The position numbers and the translations under genes are program-made. A stretch of 64,000 nt of DNA from JAJDXO01 sp965207535 (GTDB lineage: Bacteria > Pseudomonadota > Alphaproteobacteria > Rhodospirillales > UBA2165), in assembly GCA_965207535.1 (NCBI GenBank), contig CBDBMR010000017.1, positions 372,001 through 436,000 on the forward strand. The letters are read 5' to 3'. Under the pieces are notes generated by a model that was not told the DNA's origin, did no database searches, and saw only the letters and a program-made list of their open reading frames with translations. Shown here piece after piece: positions 46,561-56,002 of this stretch (positions are counted from its first letter, which is position 1; every line of letters begins with the position of its first letter).

Positions 46561-47133
46561 ATGACGGTAACAGCCAGGACGGAGAGACGGGCGACCTACC
46601 GGGATGTGCTGGACGCCCCGCCCCATGTGGTGGCGGAGGTGCTCGCGGGCACGCTCCACACCCATCCAAGACCCGCCCCGCGCCATGCGCGGGCAAGCTC
46701 CATTATTGGCGGCGAGCTTGTCGGTCCATATGACCGGGGACGGGGCGGCCCCGGCGGCTGGTGGATCGTCTTCGAGCCGGAACTGCATCTGGGCGATGAC
46801 ATCGTGGTGCCGGATCTGGCGGGCTGGCGGCGGAAGACCATGCCGGAGTATCCCGACGCGGCGTATTTCGAGGTGGCGCCGGACTGGGTCTGCGAAGTGC
46901 TCTCGCCCTCGACCCGGCGGCTGGACCAGAACGAGAAGCGCCCCCTCTATGCCCGCGAGGGGGTCTCGCATCTCTGGTTCGTCGATCCGGATGTGAAGAC
47001 GCTGGAAGTGTTCGAACTGCGCGAGGGCCGGTGGATGCTTCTGGCGACATTGGCCGATGACGCGCCGGTCTCGCAGCCGCCTTTCGATGCGATCACCTTC
47101 CCGCTGGACGCGCTCTGGCCCGAGGGCGCATAG
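46561..47133 (+). CDS. Uma2-family putative endonuclease (DUF820)
   Basis: A 190-residue protein of the Uma2 family, which has a PD-(D/E)XK nuclease fold. Core residues are visible: Glu in VFEPELHLGDDIVVPDLAGW, DWVCEVLSPSTRRLDQNEKR and HLWFVDPDVKTLEVFELRE. The ATG at 46561 follows GGAGAGGCAG. Natural substrate and role are unknown for the family; it is abundant in cyanobacteria and in island DNA. Confidence 0.85.
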   Translation: MTVTARTERRATYRDVLDAPPHVVAEVLAGTLHTHPRPAPRHARASSIIGGELVGPYDRGRGGPGGWWIVFEPELHLGDDIVVPDLAGWRRKTMPEYPDAAYFEVAPDWVCEVLSPSTRRLDQNEKRPLYAREGVSHLWFVDPDVKTLEVFELREGRWMLLATLADDAPVSQPPFDAITFPLDALWPEGA

Positions 47134-47379
47134 GCGCGCGACGGCGCCGGCGAAGAGGGGGCGCAGGAGAGCGAGCCGGACCCGTGACTGGGCTGGCCGA
47201 GCCGGTGAAATTGGCGACCGGCGTTTCCTGGGCGATGCAACGCCGAATAGCGATAGGTCCTGCGTACGGCAGCCGCTTTATCCGGTGAGATTCCTGTCCC
47301 ATGGCCCATGACGGCGCTCGCCGGCGCCCCTTCCATCGGCTCATTCAAATGCCGGAGTGGGGGGTAATAGCCCTTGGGT

Positions 47380-48426
47380 CTAGAAATCGATAAAAATCTC
47401 GGCCCGCCGGTTGCCGGCCTCTCCCGACGGCAGGTACTCGTGATACCGGGGATACCGGTCGGACACGGCGCCGACAAACAGACTGCCGGGCCGGGCGCCG
47501 AGTCTGATCAGCTCCCCGGCCACCGCATCGGCGCGGGCCGCCGATACCCGAAGGTTCACCAGCTTGTGGCGGTCTTCGTCCATGGTTGCGGTTTTGTGGC
47601 TGGCATGACCGACGATCCGGACGGTGCCGCCGGTCTGGCGCTGCTGCGCGAAGACCTGGCGGATGATCCGCCGGTCCCGGGAATCGAGGCGGGACGACCC
47701 GTTGAGGAACATGATGGTCGCCACCTGATAGGAACCCCGGACCGCCGCCGGATTGAAATCCGAGAGGCTCCGGACGCCGCCGGCCTTGGAGGCGGCGCCT
47801 GCGCCGGGGGGAGACGCCGGGAGCGACATGCCGGGCGATGACGCCGGCGCGGCCTGCGGGGCCAGCACAGCTTGCCGCGGCGCGGGAGCCGGTCTCGGTA
47901 CGGGCGCCGCCGCGACCGGGGGCCGGGGCCGGGCCGGCGGGGACGGAGCTGCCGTGCGGGGCGGCGTCTCGATCCGGAACGCTGCTTGGCGCACCACGGC
48001 CTGGGGCGATACCTGGGGTAATCTCCGGGGCGATGCCTGGAGCGGATTTACCGGATCGCCCTGGCGGCGGACCGCATCCCTGGAATACCGCCGGGCGCCC
48101 TCCCGGTCCGCGTTCAGGCCGCGCCGCGCTTGGATGCGCTGCTCCCGGGACGAGGCGCCGGGCCGCTCGGGCACGGTGTTCAAATTGGGGATGGGCTGAC
48201 CGGCGCCCGGGGCCGCCGGCCAGAGCCCGGCCTGAAGCCCACGCGGGGCATTCTCCGCCACCCGCTGTTTGTCGTCGCTGCCGAAGACGAAATCGCGGGC
48301 GTCCTTGTACCATTCGACGGGGTTGACGGCTCCGGGGATCGAGGAACATCCGGCAAGCAGCGCGACCAGACCCACGGCGAGAATTCGCCGCCGCCGCTTG
48401 ATCCGTCTGCGTGCCGATCTATTCAT
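47380..48426 (-). CDS. OmpA-domain lipoprotein
   Basis: A 348-residue lipoprotein. The basic start MNRSARRRIKRRRR is followed by a lipobox LLAGCSS, so it is probably lipid-anchored in the envelope. A long Pro/Ala-rich linker (about 60-235) leads to a C-terminal OmpA peptidoglycan-binding domain: MFLNGSSRLDSRDRRIIRQV, VRIVGHASH, NLRVSAARADAVAGELIRLG and GNRRAEIFIDF. Its position between plasmid-type genes and the integrase may be chance; it could be a core gene trapped by island rearrangement. Confidence 0.88.
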   Translation of the reverse strand: MNRSARRRIKRRRRILAVGLVALLAGCSSIPGAVNPVEWYKDARDFVFGSDDKQRVAENAPRGLQAGLWPAAPGAGQPIPNLNTVPERPGASSREQRIQARRGLNADREGARRYSRDAVRRQGDPVNPLQASPRRLPQVSPQAVVRQAAFRIETPPRTAAPSPPARPRPPVAAAPVPRPAPAPRQAVLAPQAAPASSPGMSLPASPPGAGAASKAGGVRSLSDFNPAAVRGSYQVATIMFLNGSSRLDSRDRRIIRQVFAQQRQTGGTVRIVGHASHKTATMDEDRHKLVNLRVSAARADAVAGELIRLGARPGSLFVGAVSDRYPRYHEYLPSGEAGNRRAEIFIDF

Positions 48427-49353
48427 CGTCCGTGTGCCCCTCGCATATTGGCCGAATCTCGATTACCGATTCGGCGTTCACCTTGGCAGCCCAGGGTTAA
48501 CAGATTGCAAACAGGCGGGATCCCGTCCCGCCTGCGTGGATGGAGGCCATATACGAGTCGGCGACTTTGACCAAGGCGAAACCAGCCGCCGGGCAGACCG
48601 GCGGCTGGTTGGAAGATTCGACGGGGCGCCGGTCGGCATTGCCGAAAGGAAGCCCCGCCGAGGTGGAATTGTCGACCATCACTGACAGGAGACGGCCGTT
48701 CGGTTGGAGGCGAGGCGGCCGGGCGCCGTCAGCATGCTTACCCCCCGCGGTCGAGGGCGGCCGCCGATCGGCCGCCCCCGCAGCCGGCCCTATGACGGCC
48801 GGCTTGGTGGGCTCCGAACGGGTTCGCCGCCATCCCCACCGCCGCGCTCGATCCGCCCCACAGTGCGGCGTCTCCCGCGGTCCCCGCGCTTGTCGGGTCC
48901 GGGTCCCCGTTCCGGCCGATCCATCGTTCCGCCCCGCCGTGGCGGACCGGCCGGCTGTCCGGCGCCGGGCGCCGAACCCCTGTTATTCGGCGGCTTCCGC
49001 TGCCGGCGCCGCCGCGTTGGGTCATACAAACCTGAGGAGGATTCCCGAAGGACGCCGGATGGTCCACCACACGAATCCTACATTTTCCCCGAGATGTTGG
49101 ATTCGTGTAGGATTTTCGGAATTAACGCAGTCTTTTCAAAGTCTTGGTTAAATAAAGCGAAGGTGGGGCGGGTTTCCGACCTGACATGGATGCCGCCCGT
49201 TCGTTGTACGCGATCCCGGCGTTTCAAAAGCATCCTAGGCCGCGCACTTCGCGACCGGGATACCGAGGGTGAACGCCTATGTCGAGGCCGTCGAACGGTC
49301 CGGCTGGGGGGCCGGCGCCGGGGCGGCTCGGTTCAATTGATCAAATATCGAAC
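48427..49353. other. Long non-coding gap between OmpA and integrase genes
   Basis: About 930 bases. No frame has a ribosome site with a recognisable domain. It holds an imperfect inverted repeat (ACACGAATCCTACAT at 49069-49083 with ATGTTGGATTCGTGT at 49094-49108) and the 37-bp copy of the DUF2493 3' end at 49236-49272. Confidence 0.5.
49236..49272 (-). repeat. 37-bp direct repeat of the DUF2493 gene end
   Basis: Matches 40972-41008 except for one base, a synonymous change in Gly (GGC to GGT) if read as protein. Only 14 codons of the frame remain before a stop. It lies 82 bases from the integrase stop, so it could be an attachment-site core or a relic of a second DUF2493 gene. Confidence 0.6.
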
Positions 49354-50592
49354 TCAACATTGGATCATTTCATCGATGCGGTCGGCGACCCTCTGAGCTG
49401 CGTCGCGAAGCTGGTCCATGGTCCAGTCGGCGGCGTAGCCCTCGGTCACGTCCTGGGGCCGGGCGTGGTTGACCAGCCGCTTGGTCAGGCTCGGGGGCAG
49501 CATGAGATCGCGGTCGGCGACGGTGATGAAACAGTTGCGCAGCGCGTGGAACCAGAACTTCGCCCCGCCTTCCTCGCCGATGCGCGCGTTCAGGTGCTGC
49601 ATGCCTGCGAGATGGCCGCTCCCGGACCCGGCATTGTCCGAGGGAAAGACCCAGCCCCGGCTCTTCTCGGGAAAGCGGTCCCGCTCGGCGAGGCGGCGTT
49701 CGAGGATGGCGGCAAGCTGGCGGGTGATGGGGAACGCAAGCGGCGCGCCGGTCTTGGTGTCCTCGATGCGGAGCTTCATCGCGGCCATGTCGACGCGCGC
49801 CCATTCGAGCCCGAACACTTCCGCCCGGCGCATGCCGGTATAGAGGCCGAAGCGGAAGGCGTCGCGCGCCACCGGGTTGCGCACGCCGTTCTCGATGCCC
49901 CGGTGCCAGCGCGGCAATATCTCGGCCGGCGGCTGGATGGTGCGCCGGCGCTGGCGATGGGGCCGCCCGCCCGCGGCGCGCCATTGGTCGACCGGGTTGT
50001 GCAGCCCCTCGAAATCGATGCACTGGCGGCGGTAGAGCACACCCAGCATCTTCACCGCGTTGTTGGCCTGCACCCAGCCGGCCCGCTCGGTGAGGCGCTG
50101 AAAGCGCTGTTCCACATCCTGGCGCCCGATGGTCTCGAGGGACCGGTCGAGCCAGTCGCCTAAGTCCCTGTGGATGGTGGCGCGATAGACGGCAAGCGTG
50201 CTGTTCTTTCGTGCCGGACCGGCGGCGAGGTAGTCGTCGAAAGCCTCGCGCAGCGTGGGAACGGAACGGCTGCGGGCGCGGCCCGCGGCCGGGTCCTCAC
50301 CGGCGGCGACCTTGCCCAGCGTCTCCTGGGCCATGCGGCGCGCCTGATCGGCGGTCACCCGTCCGTGACGTCCGAGGACGAGGCGCCGGTTGGCGGCCTT
50401 GCGCCCGCCGCCGTGGGCGCGGTAGTTAACGAGGTAGGAGCGTACGCCCGAAGGCTGGACGCGAAGACCGAAGCCGGTCACCCGGTCGTCCCATGCGATG
50501 TAGGGCTTCTCGGCGGGTTTGAGGGCTTCGACGTTGCGCTTGTTGAGGGTGATCTTGAGGTTGGCGGTTCGCTTGCCGGATTGTGTTGACAT
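49354..50592 (-). CDS. int: Tyrosine-type site-specific integrase
   Basis: A 412-residue integrase. The N-terminal DUF4102-like arm (LNKRNVEALKPAEKPYIAWD, GFGLRVQPSGVRSYLVNYR) precedes a SAM-like core-binding domain and the catalytic domain with Arg in LYTGMRRAEVFGLEW, Lys in DTKTGAPLAFP, the HALRNCF box and VNHARPQDVTEGYA with the likely Tyr nucleophile. HxLR is HALR as usual. The ATG at 50592 is favoured over the open frame to 50724. It stands at the right edge of the accessory island, pointing into it. Confidence 0.92.
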   Translation of the reverse strand: MSTQSGKRTANLKITLNKRNVEALKPAEKPYIAWDDRVTGFGLRVQPSGVRSYLVNYRAHGGGRKAANRRLVLGRHGRVTADQARRMAQETLGKVAAGEDPAAGRARSRSVPTLREAFDDYLAAGPARKNSTLAVYRATIHRDLGDWLDRSLETIGRQDVEQRFQRLTERAGWVQANNAVKMLGVLYRRQCIDFEGLHNPVDQWRAAGGRPHRQRRRTIQPPAEILPRWHRGIENGVRNPVARDAFRFGLYTGMRRAEVFGLEWARVDMAAMKLRIEDTKTGAPLAFPITRQLAAILERRLAERDRFPEKSRGWVFPSDNAGSGSGHLAGMQHLNARIGEEGGAKFWFHALRNCFITVADRDLMLPPSLTKRLVNHARPQDVTEGYAADWTMDQLRDAAQRVADRIDEMIQC

Positions 50593-51032
50593 ATTGAAAC
50601 CTTTTGCAACATTCGCCAAAAAAATCACCATATGGATCAACACATGAAAGTCAACCAGAGAGCTATCAGGCGTAGCTGTGTCCAGGCAGGCTTGCCAGAA
50701 ACCTATGACAAACCGCTGAAACACAACATTTTATCGCAACGGTGCGCATCTCCGCGCAGGTAGGCGCAATTGAACCATTGAAACGATCTATTTCAATAGT
50801 GTAGAGCCGATTCACATGGATTGTCGGCATCGCTAAGCGATACCGACAATCCATGATCGGCTCTAGGCGTGACGTGGCCGGGCGGCCTTTCGGACCGGCG
50901 ATCCCCATATGATTGACAGGGCCCCGGTGACGGGCTAAACGCGAGGCTGGCTCTCGCTTTCGCCTCATACATTCGCGGGCCCGGCCGGGTCCGGAAACAG
51001 GATCAAGACCCATACAGGATTAGGATTGCCTC
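50593..51032. other. Gap at the right edge of the island
   Basis: About 440 bases with no gene. Contains the 64-bp hairpin at 50802-50865 and AT-rich sequence close to the integrase start (AAAAAAATCACCATATGG), where integrase promoter and arm sites would be expected. Confidence 0.5.
50802..50865. repeat. 64-bp hairpin element, right copy
   Basis: TAGAGCCGATTCACATGG then ATTGTCGG-C-ATCGCT pairs with AGCGAT-A-CCGACAAT and CCATGATCGGCTCTA. The 5' arm has three more bases (ATTCACATG) than the 3' arm (CATGAT). Length and outer arms match the element at 8519-8582, inverted. Confidence 0.85.
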
Positions 51033-51563
51033 ATGTGGAGTATGAAAACCAATGTCGTCTTCGGCGCCATCCTCGTGGCCGCGTGGATGATCTGGGGAAC
51101 GAACTATCTGGGCAACATCCTGATCCCGCACATCGAGATCGTGCACTCGGACGAGGACGTGGGAGCACCTGCGGCGGCGGCGCAAAAGGCGCCGGAGCCG
51201 GTGGTGCCGTTCCCGGTCCTGCTGGCCGAAGCGACCGCCAAGCGTGGCGAACGGGTCGCCAAGAAGTGCGTGTCCTGCCATACCTTCGCGAGCGGCGGCA
51301 AAAACAAGGTCGGCCCCAATCTGTGGTCGGTCTTCACCCGCGACCGGGCCGGCTCCGACGGCTTCTCCTATTCGTCGGCCATGGCGGGCTTGGGCGGCAA
51401 ATGGACGCTGGAGGACATGGACAAGTTCCTCTTGAAGCCGAAGAACTTCCTCAAGGGCACGAAAATGGCGTTCGTCGGCCTTCGGAAACCCACGGACCGG
51501 GCGGCGATCATCGTCTACATGCGGAGCTTCGACGACTCCCCGGTTCCGCTACCCGCACCGTAG
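51033..51563 (+). CDS. Membrane-anchored class I cytochrome c (CycM-like)
   Basis: A 176-residue protein. One N-terminal membrane helix (VVFGAILVAAWMIWGTNYLG) anchors a periplasmic cytochrome domain with the haem site KKCVSCHTF and the distal Met in GTKMAFVGL. GPNLWSVFTRDRAG is the usual class I loop. It fits the membrane-bound c552/CycM group that carries electrons to terminal oxidases. The start could be 51033 or ATG 51042. First gene after the island; hisN follows 12 bases downstream. Confidence 0.9.
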   Translation: MWSMKTNVVFGAILVAAWMIWGTNYLGNILIPHIEIVHSDEDVGAPAAAAQKAPEPVVPFPVLLAEATAKRGERVAKKCVSCHTFASGGKNKVGPNLWSVFTRDRAGSDGFSYSSAMAGLGGKWTLEDMDKFLLKPKNFLKGTKMAFVGLRKPTDRAAIIVYMRSFDDSPVPLPAP

Positions 51564-51575
51564 GCGGCGCGCCCG

Positions 51576-52349
51576 GTGAGTTCACCCGGGGACTTCGTTG
51601 ATTTCGCCCACAGGCTGGCCGATGCGGCGCGGCCCATCATCGCCAAATATTTCCGTACTTCCGCCGGGCTGAGCGACAAGCCCGATTCCACGCCCGTGAC
51701 CCTCGCCGATCAGGAGGCGGAGGCGGCCATGCGCGCACTGATCGAGGCGGAACAGCCCGCGCACGGCATCCTCGGCGAGGAAGAAGGCGGTGTCCGGGAA
51801 GACGCCGAATGGCTCTGGGTTCTGGATCCCATAGACGGCACCAAGGCGTTCGCCACTGGCAAACATTCATTCGGGACCCTGATCGGTCTTGCCCGTGACG
51901 GCGTTCCGGTTCTCGGCGTGATCGATCAGCCGGTGCTGGATGAGCGCTGGATCGGCGGCGAGGGCGTGCCGACGACACTCAACGGCGAACCGGCGCGGGT
52001 ACGGGACTGCCCCTCGGCATCGGAGGCCTGGATGTACGCAACCTCGCCCTACATGTTCCGGGGAGACGAAGAGGCCGCCTTCGAACGCCTCGCGAAAACG
52101 GTAAAGCATCCCTTGTTCGGCACCGACTGTTACGGGTACGCGCTGCTCACTTCGGGCTTCGTCGATCTGGTCTGTGAGGCGCGTCTCAAGCCGTGGGATT
52201 TCTGTGCGGTGGCGCCGGTGATCCACGGCGCCGGCGGGGTGATGACGGACTGGTCCGGCACGAGGCTGACCCTGGACTCCGACGGCCGGGTATTGGCCGC
52301 CGGCGATGCACGCTGTCACGCAGACGCGTTGGAATTACTCGCGGGCTAA
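51576..52349 (+). CDS. hisN: Histidinol-phosphate phosphatase, IMPase family (HisN)
   Basis: A 257-residue inositol-monophosphatase-fold enzyme that most likely dephosphorylates histidinol phosphate. Metal-binding motifs are ILGEEEGG, WVLDPIDGTKAFATG and KPWDFCAVAPVIHGAGG. The start is GTG at 51576, 12 bases after the cytochrome gene. Other IMPase-fold phosphatases cannot be excluded, but the TGKHSFGTLIGL block is typical of HisN. Confidence 0.85.
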   Translation: MSSPGDFVDFAHRLADAARPIIAKYFRTSAGLSDKPDSTPVTLADQEAEAAMRALIEAEQPAHGILGEEEGGVREDAEWLWVLDPIDGTKAFATGKHSFGTLIGLARDGVPVLGVIDQPVLDERWIGGEGVPTTLNGEPARVRDCPSASEAWMYATSPYMFRGDEEAAFERLAKTVKHPLFGTDCYGYALLTSGFVDLVCEARLKPWDFCAVAPVIHGAGGVMTDWSGTRLTLDSDGRVLAAGDARCHADALELLAG

Positions 52350-52465
52350 CTCAACTTCTGGTGAGCGCTCGCCTGAAATCGCCCGAAACCGACCGGAATC
52401 CCTTGCCGATTCGTTGGTTAACGGACAAATTGAACGCCAAGAACGTGCATCCGGGAGAGACCATC

Positions 52466-54298
52466 ATGCGCCGCACATTGTTTGCCGCCGCCCTCGCTGC
52501 GGCCGCCCTGCCCCTCGCTTCCGTTGCCCAGGACGTCAAGCCCGTCCACGGCATCGCCATGCACGGCAGTCCCAAATACGGCCCGGACTTCAAGCATCTC
52601 GACTATGTAAATCCAAATGCGCCCAAGGGCGGCAGCGTCCGGCTGTCGGCCATCGGCACCTTCGACACCTTCAACCCGTTCACCCTCAAGGGCGTCCCGG
52701 CGGCGGGCGCCGGATCGGTCTTCGAAAGCCTGATGACCGGCACCCAAGATGAGGCCTTCACCGAATACGGGCTCTTGGCCAAGTCCATCGAGATGCCGGA
52801 AGACCGGTCCTGGGTCGCGTTTACCATTCGGGACAATGCCCGCTGGCATGACGGCAAACCGGTGACCGTCGACGACGTGCTGTTCAGCCTGAATGCACTC
52901 AAAACGCAAGGCCGGCCCTTTTTCCGGTTCTATTACGGCAACGTCGCCACCGCCGAGAAGGTTGGTCCCCGCAAGGTCAAGTTTACGTTCTCCGGCGGGG
53001 AGAACCGGGAACTGCCGCTGATCGTCGGGCAACTCCCCATCCTCCCGAAGCATTTCTTCAAGGACCGGGATTTCACCAGCACCATTCTGGAGCCCATCCC
53101 CGGCACCGGCCCGTACAAGATCAAAAGCTTCGAGCCCGGCCGTTCGGTGACCTACGAGCGCGTCAAGGATTACTGGGCCCGCGATCTGCCGATCAAGCGG
53201 GGCAGGAACAACTTCGACGAAATGCGCTACGACTACTACCGGGATGCCACGGTGGCCCTCGAAGCGTTCAAATCGGGCGAGTACGACTTCCGGGTCGAGA
53301 ACACCGCCAAGGTCTGGGCGACGGGCTATGAGTCGCCGGCATTCGAGCGAAAACTCTATCTCAAGCAGGATATCCGCCACGAACTGCCGACCGGCATGCA
53401 GGCCTTCGTTTTCAATACCCGGAAGGGCATCTTCAAGGACCGGCGGGTCCGGCGCGCCATGGCCTACGCCTTCGACTTCGAATGGACCAACAAGAACCTG
53501 TTTTTTGGCCAATACGCGCGGACCACGAGCTTCTTTTCGAACTCGGAGCTTGCCGCGAGCAAGCTGCCGTCGCCGGAAGAGCTTAAAATCCTCGAGCCGC
53601 TCCGCGGCCAAATTCCCGGCGAGGTATTCACCGAGGCCTACTCCGTCCCGGTAACCAGTGGCGACGGCCGCATCCGCTCCAACCTGAGGACGGCGCGGAA
53701 ATTGCTCCAGGAGGCGGGCTGGACGATCAAGAACAAGAAGCTGGTCAACGCGCAGGGCCGGCCGTTCGAGTTTGAAATCCTGTTGGTCTCGCCGGCCTTC
53801 GAGCGGATCGCGCTGCCGTTCAGGAAAAACCTCGAGCGGCTCGGCATGAGTGTCCGGGTCCGCACCGTCGATACCTCCCAATACCAGAAACGGACCGATG
53901 AGAAGGACTTCGACATGATCGTGTCCTCCTTCGGCCAGTCCCTGTCTCCCGGCAACGAACAGCGGGATTTCTGGGGCAGCGTAGCCGCCGACCGGCCGGG
54001 CAGCCGCAATGTCATCGGCATCAAGGACCCGGCGGTGGACAAGCTCATCGAACTGGTGATCTCCGCCCCCGACAGGAAGAGCCTCATCACCCGGACCCGC
54101 GCCCTCGATCGAGTGCTGTCCTGGGGCCACTACGTGATCCCTCAATGGCATATTCGTACGTTCCGGGTCGCCTACTGGGACAAGTTCGGCCAGCCCGAAA
54201 CCACCCCTCGATATGGCCTCGGGTTCGACGGCTGGTGGGTGGATGCCAGGAAGCAGGCGGCCCTCAACCAGCGGAAAAATCTAGCCAGCGGGAAATAG
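52466..54298 (+). CDS. yejA: ABC transporter substrate-binding protein YejA
   Basis: A 610-residue periplasmic binding protein of the family-5 oligopeptide type, YejA branch. Signal peptide MRRTLFAAALAAAALPLASVAQ; then HGIAMHGSPKYGPDFKHLDY, NPFTLKGVPAAGAGSVFESL and RPFFRFYYGNVATAEKVG. The ATG at 52466 is chosen by the signal peptide and GGGAGAGACC. The later genes yejB, yejE and yejF are in the same direction with an unrelated dehydrogenase in between. The Yej system takes up peptides, including microcin C in E. coli. Confidence 0.9.
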   Translation: MRRTLFAAALAAAALPLASVAQDVKPVHGIAMHGSPKYGPDFKHLDYVNPNAPKGGSVRLSAIGTFDTFNPFTLKGVPAAGAGSVFESLMTGTQDEAFTEYGLLAKSIEMPEDRSWVAFTIRDNARWHDGKPVTVDDVLFSLNALKTQGRPFFRFYYGNVATAEKVGPRKVKFTFSGGENRELPLIVGQLPILPKHFFKDRDFTSTILEPIPGTGPYKIKSFEPGRSVTYERVKDYWARDLPIKRGRNNFDEMRYDYYRDATVALEAFKSGEYDFRVENTAKVWATGYESPAFERKLYLKQDIRHELPTGMQAFVFNTRKGIFKDRRVRRAMAYAFDFEWTNKNLFFGQYARTTSFFSNSELAASKLPSPEELKILEPLRGQIPGEVFTEAYSVPVTSGDGRIRSNLRTARKLLQEAGWTIKNKKLVNAQGRPFEFEILLVSPAFERIALPFRKNLERLGMSVRVRTVDTSQYQKRTDEKDFDMIVSSFGQSLSPGNEQRDFWGSVAADRPGSRNVIGIKDPAVDKLIELVISAPDRKSLITRTRALDRVLSWGHYVIPQWHIRTFRVAYWDKFGQPETTPRYGLGFDGWWVDARKQAALNQRKNLASGK

Positions 54299-54415
54299 CC
54301 TTCCTGGATGATCGGGCGGCACTTGATCCGCGGGGCCGTGCGCCACTCTTTTCAAGCCTGCCCCAGCGGTCATAATGCGCTCTCGACAGGAACGGCCGTA
54401 TCCAGGGAGAAAGCG

Positions 54416-55981
54416 GTGAAAATTCAGAACCATGTCCACGGCGAATGGGTGGACGGCAACGGCGAGGGAACGCCTCTGGTCGATCCCGTCTCCGGCGAGG
54501 AAATCGCCCGCGCCACATCCGACGGCGTCGATCTCGGCAGGGCCCTGGATCACGCACGCACTGTCGGCGGTCCCGCGCTCCGCGCCATGACCTACGCCGA
54601 ACGGGGCGAGATGCTGGGCAAAATCAACGAAACCCTCACCGCCAACCGGGACAAGTACGCCGACATTGCGCTCCGGAATTCGGGCAATACCAAGATCGAT
54701 GCGGCCATCGATATCGACGGCGGCACGGGCACATTGTTCTTTTATTCGCGCCTCGCCGGAAAATTGGGCGACGCAAATTACCTCCGGGACTCCGGGTTTG
54801 AGCGCATGGCCAAGGACGAGGCCTTCCAAGGGATGCACATCTGGGTGCCGCTGAAAGGCGCCGGCATTCATATCAATGCGTTCAACTTCCCCTCCTGGGG
54901 ACTGTGGGAGAAAGCCGCGGTCAGCCTGCTCGCCGGCGTGCCGTTTCTCGTCAAACCGGCCACCGCCACCTGCTTGCTGTCCTACGAAATGATCAAGGAC
55001 GTCATCGAGGCGGGCACCGTGCCGGACGGCGCCATCAGCCTGATCTGCGGCGGCGGGCGCGATCTGATGGATCACGTCACCGGCCGGGACGCGGTCGCTT
55101 TCACCGGCTCGGCGGACACCGCCACCCTGCTCAGGGGCAACGCCAACGTCATCGCAAGCTCGGTCCGGTTCAACGCCGAAGCCGACAGCTTGAACATGAG
55201 CCTGCTGGGCCCGGATGCCCGACCGGGAACCGCCGAGTTCGACCTGTTCGTCAAGGAAGTGTCCCGGGAGATGACCGTTAAGGCGGGTCAGAAATGCACC
55301 GCCATCCGCCGCGCCTTCGTGCCCGCGGGCATCCTCGACGAGGTTGCCGGCGCCCTGGAAGCCCGGCTCGCCAAGACAGTGACCGGCGATCCCCGCAACG
55401 AGACCGTCCGTATGGGCCCGCTGGTCAACAAGGCGCAGCAGCAAACGGCTCTGGACGGAATCGCTCGATTGGCCGGGGAAGCGGATGTCATCACCGGCAG
55501 TGACGGTTTCGAGCCCGTCGATGCCAACCCCGAAATCTCGTCATTCGTGGCGCCGACGCTCTTCAAATGCCGGGACCCCAAGGGCGCCAGGGCAGTCCAC
55601 GAGGTGGAGGTGTTCGGCCCCGCCTGCACGGTGATGCCCTATGAAAACACCGAGGACGCCGTCGAGCTCGCCTCCCGGGGCGGCGGATCGCTGGCCGCGT
55701 CGGTGTTCACCGCCGATGACGAATTCGCCAATGCCGCGACGCTGGGCATCGCCGCCGATCACGGCAGGGTACTGGTGGTCGACGAGCAGGTCGCCGAGAG
55801 CCAAACCGGACACGGCATCGTTATGCCCATGTGCACCCACGGCGGACCCGGCCGTGCCGGCGGCGGCGAAGAATTGGGCGGCACGCGCGGCTTGCGGTTT
55901 TATCATCAACGGACCGCCGTGCAGGGCCGCCTCGACCGGTTGGAAGCACTGGCGAGCGCCGGCGCCGAGGTCGCGCTATAG
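54416..55981 (+). CDS. PaaZ/BoxD-type aldehyde dehydrogenase
   Basis: A 521-residue NAD(P)-dependent dehydrogenase. Recognisable parts are HINAFNFPSWGLWEKAAVSL, VPFLVKPATAT, the AVAFTGSADTATLL glycine loop, the catalytic Cys in KAGQKCTAIRRAF and GGSLAASVFTADDEF. It matches the dehydrogenase part of PaaZ without the hydratase domain, like BoxD (3,4-dehydroadipyl-CoA semialdehyde dehydrogenase). Start GTG at 54416 behind AGGGAGAAAGC. It sits between yejA and yejB with only 21 bases to yejB, an unusual insertion into a transporter operon. Confidence 0.85.
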   Translation: MKIQNHVHGEWVDGNGEGTPLVDPVSGEEIARATSDGVDLGRALDHARTVGGPALRAMTYAERGEMLGKINETLTANRDKYADIALRNSGNTKIDAAIDIDGGTGTLFFYSRLAGKLGDANYLRDSGFERMAKDEAFQGMHIWVPLKGAGIHINAFNFPSWGLWEKAAVSLLAGVPFLVKPATATCLLSYEMIKDVIEAGTVPDGAISLICGGGRDLMDHVTGRDAVAFTGSADTATLLRGNANVIASSVRFNAEADSLNMSLLGPDARPGTAEFDLFVKEVSREMTVKAGQKCTAIRRAFVPAGILDEVAGALEARLAKTVTGDPRNETVRMGPLVNKAQQQTALDGIARLAGEADVITGSDGFEPVDANPEISSFVAPTLFKCRDPKGARAVHEVEVFGPACTVMPYENTEDAVELASRGGGSLAASVFTADDEFANAATLGIAADHGRVLVVDEQVAESQTGHGIVMPMCTHGGPGRAGGGEELGGTRGLRFYHQRTAVQGRLDRLEALASAGAEVAL

Positions 55982-56002
55982 AGGGAAAGGCCGCCCGACG
56001 AC

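Noticed and set aside
46183..46971. 262-codon minus-strand frame opposite Uma2
   Set aside because: Uma2 on the plus strand has a good start site and active-site residues; the minus frame has none.
52418..54151. 577-codon minus-strand frame opposite yejA
   Set aside because: Mirror frame; yejA has signal peptide and family motifs in the plus frame.
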